Source of the DNA: Flavobacteriales bacterium
Lineage (GTDB): Bacteria > Bacteroidota > Bacteroidia > Flavobacteriales_D > Crocinitomicaceae
Direction of reading: 5' to 3'
Assembly: GCA_947454525.1 (NCBI GenBank)
Contig: CANGJM010000004.1
Location: forward strand, 124,001 to 188,000
Length of the DNA stretch: 64,000 nt
The translations under genes were made by a program, and so were the position numbers. Shown in pieces: positions 6,360 through 15,415 of this stretch (positions are counted from its first letter, which is position 1; the number at the start of each line of letters is the position of its first letter). Under the pieces are notes generated by a model. It saw only the letters and a program-made list of their open reading frames with translations. It was not told where the DNA came from and did not search any database.

Positions 6360-8660
6360 ATGAAGTCCAAATTGAACCCAGAACAACGCTCTCCTGCCGA
6401 TTTTACCGAGCATTTTATTAACCAGACGAATCAGTCCATTTTCTTGACAGGCAAAGCCGGGACCGGAAAAACGACCTTGCTTCGTAAAATCATGGCATCT
6501 ACGCATAAAAATGCGGTGATTGTTGCGCCAACAGGAATCGCTGCGTTGAACGCCGGTGGGGTCACGATTCATTCCTTCTTTCAATTGCCTTTTGCGGGAT
6601 TCATTCCGGAATTCGGGGTGAAGGCCTCGTTCACGGATACGGTGAAATTCGAAACCAAGGATACCTTGATGCGTCATTTCTCCATGAACAAAACACGCAT
6701 TAAAATCATTCGCAACATCGAATTACTGATCATCGATGAAGTCAGTATGCTTCGAGCGGATTTATTGGATGCCATGGATTGGACACTGCGGAATGTTCGG
6801 AGGATTCATGAACCTTTTGGTGGTGTTCAAGTCCTGTTTATTGGTGATTTATTACAGCTTCCTCCGGTTGTGAAACAAGAGGAATGGCAAGTTCTTCGTT
6901 CGTATTACGACGGCGTATTTTTCTTTCACGCGAAAGTATTGAGGGAAATTCAGCCTTTGTATATCGAATTAACAACCATTTACCGTCAGCAAGACCAGGA
7001 TTTTATTCAAGTGCTGAATCACCTGCGAAACAATGAAATTACCGTGGAAGATGTGGAAGTGTTGAATAAATACGTCAAACCTGACTTCGATTCATCCAAA
7101 CATGATGGCTACATTACCTTAACCACGCACAATACGAAAGCCGATGAAATAAATGCGAAAGCTTTAGCAGCATTAACCGGAAAAAAAGTGAACTACGACG
7201 CAGAAGTTGTCGGTGAATACCCGAAGCATTTATTTCCTTTGGAAGAAACACTGGAATTAAAGGTTGGAGCGCAAGTGATGTTCGTTAAAAACGATTTATC
7301 CTTCGATAAAAATTACTTCAACGGGAAAATGGGAAAAATCAAATCCTTGAGCGATCAGGAAATCACTGTTCACTTTCCTGAGGAGAATAAAACCATTGTT
7401 GTGGAGAAATTCGAGTGGACAAACATTCGCTATGCCTTGAATGACTCAACCGGAGAGGTGAAGGAAGAAGTTTTGGGGACATTCGTCCATTATCCAATAA
7501 AACTTGCATGGGCAATCACCGTGCACAAAAGCCAAGGATTAACCTTCGATAAAGCGGTTTTGGATGTATCCGATGTTTTTGCGCCCGGACAAGCGTACGT
7601 CGCTTTATCTCGTTTGCGCTCATTAGACGGTTTAGTACTCTTGAAACCAATGCGCATGAATGGACTTTCTAATGATCAGCAAGTGGTTGCGTTCAGTCAA
7701 AACAAAGCGGAGGAGGAACTATTGCCGTCGTATTTAGAGCAAAGTACGAAACACTACTTAATTGCATGTTTAAAACAAGCGTTTGACTGGTACGACCTCG
7801 GCTCGAAGTGGGGGAGTCATGAGGCAAGTTATCACTTAGTAGGACTTAAAAGCGAAAAGGGAAAAAACAAAAGTTGGATCGCCATGCAAAACCAAGTGAT
7901 TCAATCTACCATGGATCCAGCGCGTAAATTTGGCCGACAGTTAGATCAGGTCTTGCAAGCACCAAAATTCGATGTCCACTTTTTAAACGAGCGTGTTCAA
8001 GCAGCATATCTGTACTTCTTTAAATCACTGGACGATGTGCTGTCTTCGAATTTGAGAAAAATCGGTGAGTTAAGTCGCGTTCGAAAAACCAAGCAATACG
8101 CGGAGGAATTGGAAGAATTAGATGAAGTCCTCACGGAAACCATTCTTCGACTTAAAAGAGCACGCCTGCTCATCGAGGCAGTGTCCGCCGGTAAGGAAAT
8201 TACGAAATCCATTGTTTGGAACCATGAAATAGCCAATTACAAAATTGGAAAGGTGGCCGCCATCAAACAAGAGTTAAAGCAAGTGCCATCATTACTAGAT
8301 GATCCAGAGGATGAATATGACGCAATTTTCACTAAAACAAGCAAAAAATTAAGCACGGCTAAAAAGGAGAAGAAATCCACCTACGAACAAACATTGGAAT
8401 TATTGGAACAAGGAAAAGATGTGCATGAAATCGCGCGCATTCGTCAAGTTTCGACACAAACCATTGGAAATCATTTTGCCTATTTGATTCGTAGTGAGAA
8501 AATCGAATTGACAGACGTCATGTCACCAAAACGAATCTCGGAACTAGCGACCATGTTCGATGGATTTGAAGGTACTTCCTTATCACCACTGAAAGAAAAG
8601 CTAGGAAACAAAGTCACTTGGGAAGAATTGAAACTCTATCAAGCGCATTCGATGCTTTAA
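6360..8660 (+). CDS. PIF1/RecD-like superfamily 1B DNA helicase with C-terminal HTH
   Basis: This 766-aa protein has Walker A GKAGTGKT at residues 31-38, APTGIAALNAGG (motif Ia), Walker B LLIIDEVSML at about 122-131, FIGDLLQLPPVV (motif III), TIYRQQD, and the late motifs ITVHKSQGLTFD and YVALSRLRSLDGL of a UvrD_C_2-type second RecA domain. This is the PIF1-like family, 5'-3' helicases acting in recombination and replication of structured DNA. The last about 90 residues (YEQTLELLEQGKDVHEIARIRQVSTQTIGNHFAYLI) form the helix-turn-helix often appended to Bacteroidota members. The stop codon shares TTAA with the stop of the convergent gene at 8657, so the two 3' ends overlap by 4 nt. A weak -7-like TAACTTCA lies just before the start. 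Family confident; cellular role inferred. Confidence 0.9.
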   Translation: MKSKLNPEQRSPADFTEHFINQTNQSIFLTGKAGTGKTTLLRKIMASTHKNAVIVAPTGIAALNAGGVTIHSFFQLPFAGFIPEFGVKASFTDTVKFETKDTLMRHFSMNKTRIKIIRNIELLIIDEVSMLRADLLDAMDWTLRNVRRIHEPFGGVQVLFIGDLLQLPPVVKQEEWQVLRSYYDGVFFFHAKVLREIQPLYIELTTIYRQQDQDFIQVLNHLRNNEITVEDVEVLNKYVKPDFDSSKHDGYITLTTHNTKADEINAKALAALTGKKVNYDAEVVGEYPKHLFPLEETLELKVGAQVMFVKNDLSFDKNYFNGKMGKIKSLSDQEITVHFPEENKTIVVEKFEWTNIRYALNDSTGEVKEEVLGTFVHYPIKLAWAITVHKSQGLTFDKAVLDVSDVFAPGQAYVALSRLRSLDGLVLLKPMRMNGLSNDQQVVAFSQNKAEEELLPSYLEQSTKHYLIACLKQAFDWYDLGSKWGSHEASYHLVGLKSEKGKNKSWIAMQNQVIQSTMDPARKFGRQLDQVLQAPKFDVHFLNERVQAAYLYFFKSLDDVLSSNLRKIGELSRVRKTKQYAEELEELDEVLTETILRLKRARLLIEAVSAGKEITKSIVWNHEIANYKIGKVAAIKQELKQVPSLLDDPEDEYDAIFTKTSKKLSTAKKEKKSTYEQTLELLEQGKDVHEIARIRQVSTQTIGNHFAYLIRSEKIELTDVMSPKRISELATMFDGFEGTSLSPLKEKLGNKVTWEELKLYQAHSML

Positions 8661-11170
8661 TTCTTTATCAGTAGAACGGGAGATTCAATTCCTCCGACGT
8701 TCAACAGATACGTTCCTGCTGTAAGTGATTCCATGGAAATTTTTGTACTGAAACCTTCTAGTTTACCGTTTAAAACCATGCGTCCTTGTTGGTCGTACAT
8801 GGAAAAACGTCCTGTTTCAATTTGGCTGCACTGAATCGTAATTTGATCGAAACTTGGATTCGGAAAAACAGAGAAAACGAGCGCTGAATACTCATTCATT
8901 CCAACATCTGAAACATTTATACATGCACTCATTACTTCGCAAGATCCTTGCGTAATGATCACTGCGTAATTTCCGGGATCCGTTGCTGTGAAAAACTGAT
9001 TTACGGCTCCTTGTATTGGCGAATTGTTGTTGTCACAATCAACCCACTGATACGTTGTTCCTTGAACGGTTGTGTTTGCGGATAAGGTCATGCCAGAAAC
9101 CGATGTTGAAACGTCTACGGTGGAAATACTTAAATTCAAGAAAGCTGTAGAGCAATTCGTCGTAGTGCCTTGATAAACGCCAGAACTTGTGTAATTGACG
9201 CCATTCCATAGATACGCATCACAAGCGCTTACGAAAAGTGTATCCGAAGTACTAGGAGTTATCGTCAAGTCAAGGTAAGCGGTTACGCAATTAGTGGTAG
9301 GACCCTGATAAACTCCGGAACTCGTAAACGTAGTTCCATTCCAATTATACGAATCACAAGCGCTTGCCATCGTGGTGTCACTGGTACTCGGTGTAATCGT
9401 TAAATCAAGGATTTCTGTCACACAATTCACTGTTGGACCTGTGTATAAACCAGAGGACGTATATGTTGTTCCATTCCAGAGGTATGATCCACATTCAGTA
9501 ACGCTTAAATTGTGTACAGTGTTCGGTGAAATCGTAAGGTTCAACATGGAAGTCACGCAGTTCACTGTTGGACCCACATAAACACCGCTGTACGTGTAGG
9601 TATTTCCATTCCATGTGTACGTTCCACACGTGCTCACAAGAAGCGTATCTTGAGTGGGTGCTGTAATCGTTAAATTCAAGGTTACCAAGGAGTCCCCACC
9701 AGAAATATTGGTTAACAAGTACGTTGCGGTATTGTTACTCGCAGTGTAGGTTACATTGTTAATCCATGTGTATGAATTACAAGAGCTTACAATGGCAATT
9801 CCGGTGTTATTCGGATTGACAGAAACGCTTTGCGCATAGATTTTTGATCCGCCTGTTGCTTTTGTTTCAATAAACGTTGCAACGACTTTCCCTGTGTTTG
9901 TTTTAGAGAAATGGATGCGTTTTTTGCTCGCAAGAAAGGTTCCCATTGGTTCTGTTTCTGATGGCCAAAAGAAGGATCCGTTCGCATCTAGTTTACATGC
10001 ATGTAAGGTCGTTGGACTTGCTCCATTGTCTAAACCGCTTTTCAATAAGAAAACTGGAAATCCGTTCACGATTTGAAGATCTCCTGAATTCACCTTCCAT
10101 GTTCCGATGGGATAGATTACTTTGGCTGTATCGGTGAATTGACGATCGCCCGTCACTTTATCAAATTTCTGGATGTAGACGCCATAGGTACTTTGAGCGG
10201 AATTGGTGTAATTACAAATGGACCAAACGTATGGTGAACCTTGACTAAAAGCGATTTTTGTGTCCATTTCATTGCGTGTCGTGGTAATATCAAAGTCCTT
10301 CCCGTTGATTCCCCAAGGAAGTGTTCCATCTGGATTTATGCGTTGCAAATAGGAGTCGAAATGCGTTCCTGTCGCCGCTTTATATCCGTAATAAACATTA
10401 TTTCCATCTTGAGTAGCACTGTAGGACGTATTCCAAACGGTAGCTTTATTCGAAAGTTGAATTGGGTTTGTCCAAAGAGGAAGTCCGAGGGAACTGTATT
10501 TCTGTGCCCAAAGGGTGGAGTTAATCCCAAAAGAAATCACGTGGAAGACTAATAAAAACTCATTATTGGATAATTCAAACAAATCACCTGGGGATTTTCC
10601 ATTCGTGGCACCATTGCTCACTTGTTGCGTTGAAGTCCAAATAGGAGCACCTGCTGCGCTATATTTTTGCATGATGGTTTGATTACTAGAATTCCAGGCA
10701 ATCACCGCTTCTCCTGTCGAAAGTGGTAGGATGGTCACCACGTATCCACCGCCTAAATTGATTCCATTCGGATTCCAAAGGTGATTTCCATTGATGTCTA
10801 ATTTGAACGCATAGCCGATTCCACCATTTGTTCCCGTTGCTCCGATGTACACGTTTTCATTTTGGTCGACAGCCATCTTCATGATCGCTGTGGATGTACT
10901 CATGGACATCGTATTGCTAACCAAAATACCATCTGGTCCAAGTTGCTTTACGCCTTGGTCGTTTAAAACCTGCATACGCAGTTCGTAGTTTACGGGAGAA
11001 CCAACGACTTTCCAAAAAACAGAAACCGTTTTTCCGTTGACCGTTCCCAGGACTTTCATGTCATCTGTGTTGGATGTTGCCACTTCTGTATTGACATCGG
11101 TAAGGGGAGTCCATTGTGCATGCAAAGAAATAGTTGCCAGTAAAAAGGTAAGGAATAGCTTGATTTTCAT
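8657..11170 (-). CDS. T9SS type A cargo protein with about 45-aa tandem repeats
   Basis: I start the gene at ATG 11170 and not at 11236, because MKIKLFLTFLLATISLHAQ is a clean signal peptide and the 22 upstream residues are not. The predicted 837-aa protein first has about 450 residues of beta-rich sequence with recurring W/Y-rich strands that could be a propeller, a weak inference. Next are about five tandem repeats of 45-46 residues built on S(A/T)C-x-(S/T)YxWNGxxYTxSGxYxGPTxNCVTxxLxLTI, each with a Cys pair. The final about 75 residues (FPNPSFDQITIQ, MYDQQGRMVLNGK, TAGTYLLNVGG, LLIKN) are the T9SS type A sorting domain, so it is exported to the surface. The ligand or substrate is unknown. 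The repeats are typical of extracellular stalk segments. Confidence 0.87.
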   Translation of the reverse strand: MKIKLFLTFLLATISLHAQWTPLTDVNTEVATSNTDDMKVLGTVNGKTVSVFWKVVGSPVNYELRMQVLNDQGVKQLGPDGILVSNTMSMSTSTAIMKMAVDQNENVYIGATGTNGGIGYAFKLDINGNHLWNPNGINLGGGYVVTILPLSTGEAVIAWNSSNQTIMQKYSAAGAPIWTSTQQVSNGATNGKSPGDLFELSNNEFLLVFHVISFGINSTLWAQKYSSLGLPLWTNPIQLSNKATVWNTSYSATQDGNNVYYGYKAATGTHFDSYLQRINPDGTLPWGINGKDFDITTTRNEMDTKIAFSQGSPYVWSICNYTNSAQSTYGVYIQKFDKVTGDRQFTDTAKVIYPIGTWKVNSGDLQIVNGFPVFLLKSGLDNGASPTTLHACKLDANGSFFWPSETEPMGTFLASKKRIHFSKTNTGKVVATFIETKATGGSKIYAQSVSVNPNNTGIAIVSSCNSYTWINNVTYTASNNTATYLLTNISGGDSLVTLNLTITAPTQDTLLVSTCGTYTWNGNTYTYSGVYVGPTVNCVTSMLNLTISPNTVHNLSVTECGSYLWNGTTYTSSGLYTGPTVNCVTEILDLTITPSTSDTTMASACDSYNWNGTTFTSSGVYQGPTTNCVTAYLDLTITPSTSDTLFVSACDAYLWNGVNYTSSGVYQGTTTNCSTAFLNLSISTVDVSTSVSGMTLSANTTVQGTTYQWVDCDNNNSPIQGAVNQFFTATDPGNYAVIITQGSCEVMSACINVSDVGMNEYSALVFSVFPNPSFDQITIQCSQIETGRFSMYDQQGRMVLNGKLEGFSTKISMESLTAGTYLLNVGGIESPVLLIKN

Positions 11171-11284
11171 TTTGTTAATTTTTCTAAAGATAGGTATAAT
11201 CAGTGCTATTCGCGAAATTTTATTTTGGATATGCAACTTGTCTAGAAGTCAAGCGTCTGAAAAACGAAACTTAATTCTCCAACA

Positions 11285-12988
11285 ATGAAAAAGATAATTT
11301 TATTCAGCATTGCTCTTATCTCAAGTATTCAATCCCTTTCCGCGCAGGTCACTTCCATAAATTTAATGTACAATTCCATTCCAGGAATTGGTTGTCATTC
11401 GAATATGTCTGTCTGTACCAATACGGGTTCTTTGCCAGAGTCTGGAGCGCTGATTGAAGTAGATTGGATGGATGGTAGTTCAGATAACATGACGGTCTTT
11501 TCCGCTCCAAATAGTCAAAACTGTTACATTTTCGAACATGATTATAGTCAAGCGGGAATTTATAACGCATTGGTTACCGTTACAAGTGGAACATCCGGAC
11601 AGCCTGCTGGAAGTTCAACCATTGAATGGGTCATTACCAACAACAGTAATTGTGGATTTTTTAATGTGATTTCTTTGTTGAATCCATCGGCTACCTTTCT
11701 ACAAAACATTCCATATGATGTCACGAATGGTGCGGGTATAACGACAACGATTTACCCACAAAATTCATTTGGAAATGCGTATTACACAGAATTAGATGTG
11801 ACTGCAACTCCATACACGATTGGCGTAAGTGCTGCGTGGTTACAAAATAACGGATACATCCAAACATCTCCTGATTTCGTCATCTCTTCTTTTGATGCTA
11901 CTGGACATGCACTTGGTGTTCCCATGAACATGACACTCGAATGTGGAGGTAACGGTTTGTTGCCAAATCTCGAAGTGACCTCAGCAGCTGCTTTTCAATT
12001 TGTTGCGCCGATTCAACAGGGGAATGTGAACGTTCAAGTATGCAATGTTTCTTGCGGAAATTATGCAAATAGTACGATAAAAATTGCTGTTCCAGCTGGT
12101 GTAATACCGAACATAAGCAACCTTCCTAATGCGACATTTGCCAACGATACGGTTACCATCACAGAAGCGTATTTATCGGGTTGCATGTCCTATGGTTTTC
12201 CTTGTGCGTTTGCTGGAAATACACCTGCGGGAACGCTTTTCGAATTTACAGTGGAGATTTTCGCACAGGGAGAGCAAGATTTCTTGTTTAATCAATCTTC
12301 TTTTGTCGCTACGGTTCTGAATTCCTATGATCCAAACGACAAACAATGTCAGTTACCTACATACATTCAGCCAGATGTGCAGGAGAACCTACAATATACC
12401 GTTCGTTTTCAAAATGACGGCAATTTTCCAGCCTTGAATGTAGAAGTGCGAGATACGATTTCAACGAATTTAGATTTGTCCACTTTTCGTTTTATTGGAT
12501 CAAAACATCCGGTAAGTTACTCACTTGATCCAGTTTCTAGGGAAGTAGTTTTTCGCTTTAGTGGCATTCAATTGCTTCCATCAGTCGATAGTTTGGAAGG
12601 AAGTCAAGGATACGTTACTTACGAAATCGATGAATTAGCGAATTTGACCTTGAATTCCGAAATTCAAAACACCGCTTACATTTATTTCGACTTTAATCCA
12701 GCGATTATCACGAACACAACCTTGAACATTAATGGATATGTTGGACTTTCATCGCTCACAGCGGGACTTGTTGAATTGTATCCGAATCCATCAAACGGAC
12801 AACTTTTCATTAAAGGAATGGAAGCAGGAGAAATCGAGATCTATTCAATCACAGGGAAGTGTGTTTATAAAGAACATTACAGCGCTGGAAAAACACTCGA
12901 TTTATCCAATTTAACTTCTGGAATGTACGTCTTTTATGGACATTCTGCCTCGGGTGAGTTCGTTGAAAAACTGAATTTGCAGAAATAA
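11285..12988 (+). CDS. T9SS type A cargo protein with DUF11-like domain
   Basis: The 567-aa product starts with a signal peptide (MKKIILFSIALISSIQSLSAQ). The middle contains several Cys pairs and beta-rich segments without a family I can name. Residues about 355-475 (SYDPNDKQCQLPTYIQP, LQYTVRFQNDGNFPALNVEVRDTIS, DLSTFRFIGSKHPVSYSLD, and GYVTYEIDEL) match the conserved repeat-like (DUF11/DUF7619) domain that commonly precedes sorting signals in Bacteroidota surface proteins. The C-terminus (LYPNPSNGQLFIKG, IYSITGKCVYKE, LTSGMYVFYG) is a type A T9SS sorting domain. It is divergent from the gene at 8657, with 114 nt between them. No terminator is evident after its stop. Confidence 0.87.
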   Translation: MKKIILFSIALISSIQSLSAQVTSINLMYNSIPGIGCHSNMSVCTNTGSLPESGALIEVDWMDGSSDNMTVFSAPNSQNCYIFEHDYSQAGIYNALVTVTSGTSGQPAGSSTIEWVITNNSNCGFFNVISLLNPSATFLQNIPYDVTNGAGITTTIYPQNSFGNAYYTELDVTATPYTIGVSAAWLQNNGYIQTSPDFVISSFDATGHALGVPMNMTLECGGNGLLPNLEVTSAAAFQFVAPIQQGNVNVQVCNVSCGNYANSTIKIAVPAGVIPNISNLPNATFANDTVTITEAYLSGCMSYGFPCAFAGNTPAGTLFEFTVEIFAQGEQDFLFNQSSFVATVLNSYDPNDKQCQLPTYIQPDVQENLQYTVRFQNDGNFPALNVEVRDTISTNLDLSTFRFIGSKHPVSYSLDPVSREVVFRFSGIQLLPSVDSLEGSQGYVTYEIDELANLTLNSEIQNTAYIYFDFNPAIITNTTLNINGYVGLSSLTAGLVELYPNPSNGQLFIKGMEAGEIEIYSITGKCVYKEHYSAGKTLDLSNLTSGMYVFYGHSASGEFVEKLNLQK

Positions 12989-13084
12989 GAATCGTTTTTA
13001 TGTAGCTATTGAACTTCAGTACATCATTCGTAAAATAATGTGCTGAAAATCGCGTTAGCTTTAAGAACCCATCCTCTTAAGGCC

Positions 13085-13966
13085 ATGAAGAACGAATTGA
13101 TGTTGTATCAATCCGATACATTGAACGAATCCATTGAAGTGAAAATTGAGGACGACACTGTTTGGTTGTCCCAACAACAAATGTCTAGTTTATTCAAGCA
13201 GACCAAGCAAAATATTAGTTTGCACATTAATAATTGCTTCAAGGAGAACGAATTAGATAAAAAAGCAACTGTCAAGGAATACTTGACAGTTCAAAACGAA
13301 GGGGGGAGAATAGTTAATAGAAGAATTGAATACTATAATCTCGATGTCATAATTTCTGTCGGATATCGTGTGAAATCAGTTCAAGGCACTCAGTTTCGGA
13401 TGTGGGCAAATCGAATATTGAAGGACTATTTATTGAAAGGATACTCATTAAATAATCGAATGAATCGCTTAGAAGATAATGTTGAATCAATTGTTAAAAA
13501 AGTAAATGAAATCGATTTACAGATTCAATCTTCAGCTTTGCCAAATCAAGGAGTTTTTTTTGAGGGTCAAGTTTTTGATGCGTATATGCTTGCATCGAGA
13601 ATCATTCGGTCTGCAGAAAAACAAATAATCTTGATTGATAATTACATTGATGAAAGTACATTAACTCATTTATCCAAAAAAAAACTTTCTGTCAATGTTG
13701 TGTTGCTTTCAAAATCACTCACGAAAAAAATAAGTTTAGATCTTTCAAAAGCCAAGCAGCAATTCGGGAAATTTGAATGGGTTCGTTTTGAACGAAGTCA
13801 TGACCGGTTTTTAATTATTGATGGAAAAAAGATTTATCATTTAGGAGCATCATTGAAAGATTTAGGGAAAAAATGGTTTGCTTTCTCTGAATTAAATTCA
13901 AAAACCATGAGTGAAATACTTCTTTCAATAAATCAAGTCATTAAAAATAGCAACAAGGAAAAGTAG
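13085..13966 (+). CDS. RhuM-family DNA-binding protein with PLD-like C-terminal domain (copy 3, diverged)
   Basis: I choose ATG 13085 (MKNELMLYQSDTLNES) and not 13040, because it aligns with the MKNEII starts of the copies at 4550 and 5435. The 293-aa product keeps the full plan: RhuM N-terminus (VWLSQQQMSSLFKQTKQNISLHI; YYNLDVIISVGYRVKSVQGTQFRMWANRILKDYLLKG), a linker helix (NRMNRLEDNVESIVKKVNEID), and the PLD-like half (HDRFLIIDGKKIYHLGASLKDLGKKWFAF) with the HxRxxxxD...GAS motif. It is clearly more diverged and more A+T-rich in codon choice than copies 1 and 2, so it was not part of their recent duplication. It stands alone between a T9SS gene and the RNA helicase. A different intragenic inverted repeat lies at the equivalent site. 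Confidence 0.8.
   Translation: MKNELMLYQSDTLNESIEVKIEDDTVWLSQQQMSSLFKQTKQNISLHINNCFKENELDKKATVKEYLTVQNEGGRIVNRRIEYYNLDVIISVGYRVKSVQGTQFRMWANRILKDYLLKGYSLNNRMNRLEDNVESIVKKVNEIDLQIQSSALPNQGVFFEGQVFDAYMLASRIIRSAEKQIILIDNYIDESTLTHLSKKKLSVNVVLLSKSLTKKISLDLSKAKQQFGKFEWVRFERSHDRFLIIDGKKIYHLGASLKDLGKKWFAFSELNSKTMSEILLSINQVIKNSNKEK
13267..13291. repeat. Intragenic perfect inverted repeat, RhuM copy 3
   Basis: Arms AACTGTCAAG (13267-13276) and CTTGACAGTT (13282-13291) are perfectly complementary around GAATA. The codons read A-T-V-K-E-Y-L-T-V-Q, the same position as in the other two paralogs. Confidence 0.95.
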
Positions 13967-13995
13967 CTTATCATGATTAACTTCATTTCTTTCCG

Positions 13996-14003
13996 TAACT
14001 TTG
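13996..14003 (+). promoter_or_regulatory. -7 promoter box of the RNA helicase gene (TAACTTTG)
   Basis: TAACTTTG is a perfect TAnnTTTG box located 15 nt before ATG 14019. It argues that the TTG start at 14001 in the ORF track lies at or before the transcription start and is not used. Confidence 0.6.
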
Positions 14004-14018
14004 CGCAAAATTTCCCCC

Positions 14019-15338
14019 ATGACTTTTCGTGACTTAAACTTAAAGAAACCGCTTTGGAATGCCTTAGATGATTTAGGCTACGAAACGCCAACAACCATTC
14101 AAGCTGCAAGTTTCAATGTGATGATGTCTGGAAAAGATACGATTGGAATTGCGCAAACAGGAACTGGAAAGACCTTGGCGTATATTCTTCCCTGTCTATG
14201 TATGTGGAAATTCTCGAAAGAACCACATCCACAGATTTTGATCATCGTTCCAACACGTGAGTTAGTAGCTCAAGTTGTTCGCGAAGTGGAAAAATTGACG
14301 CCTTACATGAATGTTGCCGTTGGTGGCGTTTATGGAGGAACGAACATGAATACACAAGCTGCGATGGTCTTGCAGGGACTAGATGTCCTTGTTGGAACGC
14401 CAGGTAGAATCCTTGATTTAGCAGCGAATGGTTCCTTGCAATTAAAACATGCGAAGAAAGTAGTGATTGATGAGGTGGATGAAACCTTAAGCTTAGGTTT
14501 CCGTGCTCAGTTGTTGCGTATTTTTGAATTTTTACCGGTCAAACGCCAAAATATGGTGTTTTCAGCAACGTTATCTGAAGAAGTTTCTGATTTTTTAGAA
14601 GCAAACTTCACAGTTCCCGTTCGAGTGGAAGCTGCACGATCAGGAACAGCACTTGCACAGATTGATCAAATAGGATACCGCGTTCCTAACTTTTTGTCCA
14701 AAGTTCAGTTGCTTCATTATTTATTAGATAATACAGCCGATTCCTCCAAGGTTTTGGTGTTCGTTCAGTCGAGAGTTTTGGCGGATATGTTGTTCGAAGA
14801 GATGGAAAGTTCTTTGTTAAATAGCGTTGGTGTCATTCACTCGAACAAAGCACAAAACTTCCGTTTTAACAGTGTTCAAAATTTCCAAACTGGTGTTTTC
14901 CGTGTATTGATTGCGACAGATCTAATCGCCCGTGGTATTGATGTAACGGATGTTACCCACGTGATCAACTTCGATATACCGGAAATCCCAGAAAATTACA
15001 TTCACCGCATCGGTAGAACAGGACGTGCGGATAAAAACGGTGTGGCCATAACATTTGTCAGTGAGAAAGATGCGGATGCCTTGTCCAAAATTGAATCTTT
15101 GATGCAGCAGGAACTTCCATTTACGGAGGTGCCTAGCGAAGTAGAAATGACGGAAGAATTATTGGAATTCGAAAAACCAGTAGCTCAAATCCCTGGGAAA
15201 CTTCTTAAACTTGCGAAGCGCGAAGTAGGTCCTGCATTCCATGAAAAGAAAGCGAAAAACAAAAAGGTAAATGTTCGTTACGACCACAAGAAGGCCATGA
15301 TGGACAAATACGGTAAACCGAAAAGAAAACGGAATTAA
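14019..15338 (+). CDS. DEAD-box family ATP-dependent RNA helicase (DEVD variant)
   Basis: From ATG 14019 (MTFRDLNLKKPLWNALDDLGYETPTTIQ) the 439-aa product shows all helicase core motifs: the Q motif, Walker A AQTGTGKT, PTRELVAQ (Ia), GTPGRILDL (Ib), motif II VIDEVDETL, VFSATL (III), then VLVFVQSR, ATDLIARGIDV and YIHRIGRTGRAD (VI). Motif II is DEVD and not DEAD; the catalytic Asp-Glu and last Asp are kept. A basic tail (KKAKNKKVNVRYDHKKAMMDKYGKPKRKRN) probably binds RNA. Such proteins (RhlE/CsdA-like) remodel rRNA and mRNA, often in cold adaptation or ribosome assembly; the specific role is not visible. The promoter box lies 15 nt upstream of the start, so the leader is very short. Confidence 0.92.
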   Translation: MTFRDLNLKKPLWNALDDLGYETPTTIQAASFNVMMSGKDTIGIAQTGTGKTLAYILPCLCMWKFSKEPHPQILIIVPTRELVAQVVREVEKLTPYMNVAVGGVYGGTNMNTQAAMVLQGLDVLVGTPGRILDLAANGSLQLKHAKKVVIDEVDETLSLGFRAQLLRIFEFLPVKRQNMVFSATLSEEVSDFLEANFTVPVRVEAARSGTALAQIDQIGYRVPNFLSKVQLLHYLLDNTADSSKVLVFVQSRVLADMLFEEMESSLLNSVGVIHSNKAQNFRFNSVQNFQTGVFRVLIATDLIARGIDVTDVTHVINFDIPEIPENYIHRIGRTGRADKNGVAITFVSEKDADALSKIESLMQQELPFTEVPSEVEMTEELLEFEKPVAQIPGKLLKLAKREVGPAFHEKKAKNKKVNVRYDHKKAMMDKYGKPKRKRN

Positions 15339-15367
15339 TCTTTTTTCGTAATTCGAAGAAACCTTTC

Positions 15368-15375
15368 TAACTTTA
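15368..15375 (+). promoter_or_regulatory. Probable -7 box (TAACTTTA)
   Basis: One mismatch from TAnnTTTG, 40 nt upstream of the 15416 start. The intervening leader is A-rich (AAATAAATAAAAAAAAG), a common feature of Bacteroidota ribosome-binding regions, which lack strong Shine-Dalgarno sites. Confidence 0.4.
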
Positions 15376-15415
15376 CGTCGTCTGTTAGACAAATAAATAA
15401 AAAAAAGAAAATCAA

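Noticed and set aside
13040-13084. Upstream start of RhuM copy 3 (MLKIALALRTHPLKA)
   Set aside because: Homologous copies start at MKNE, matching ATG 13085.
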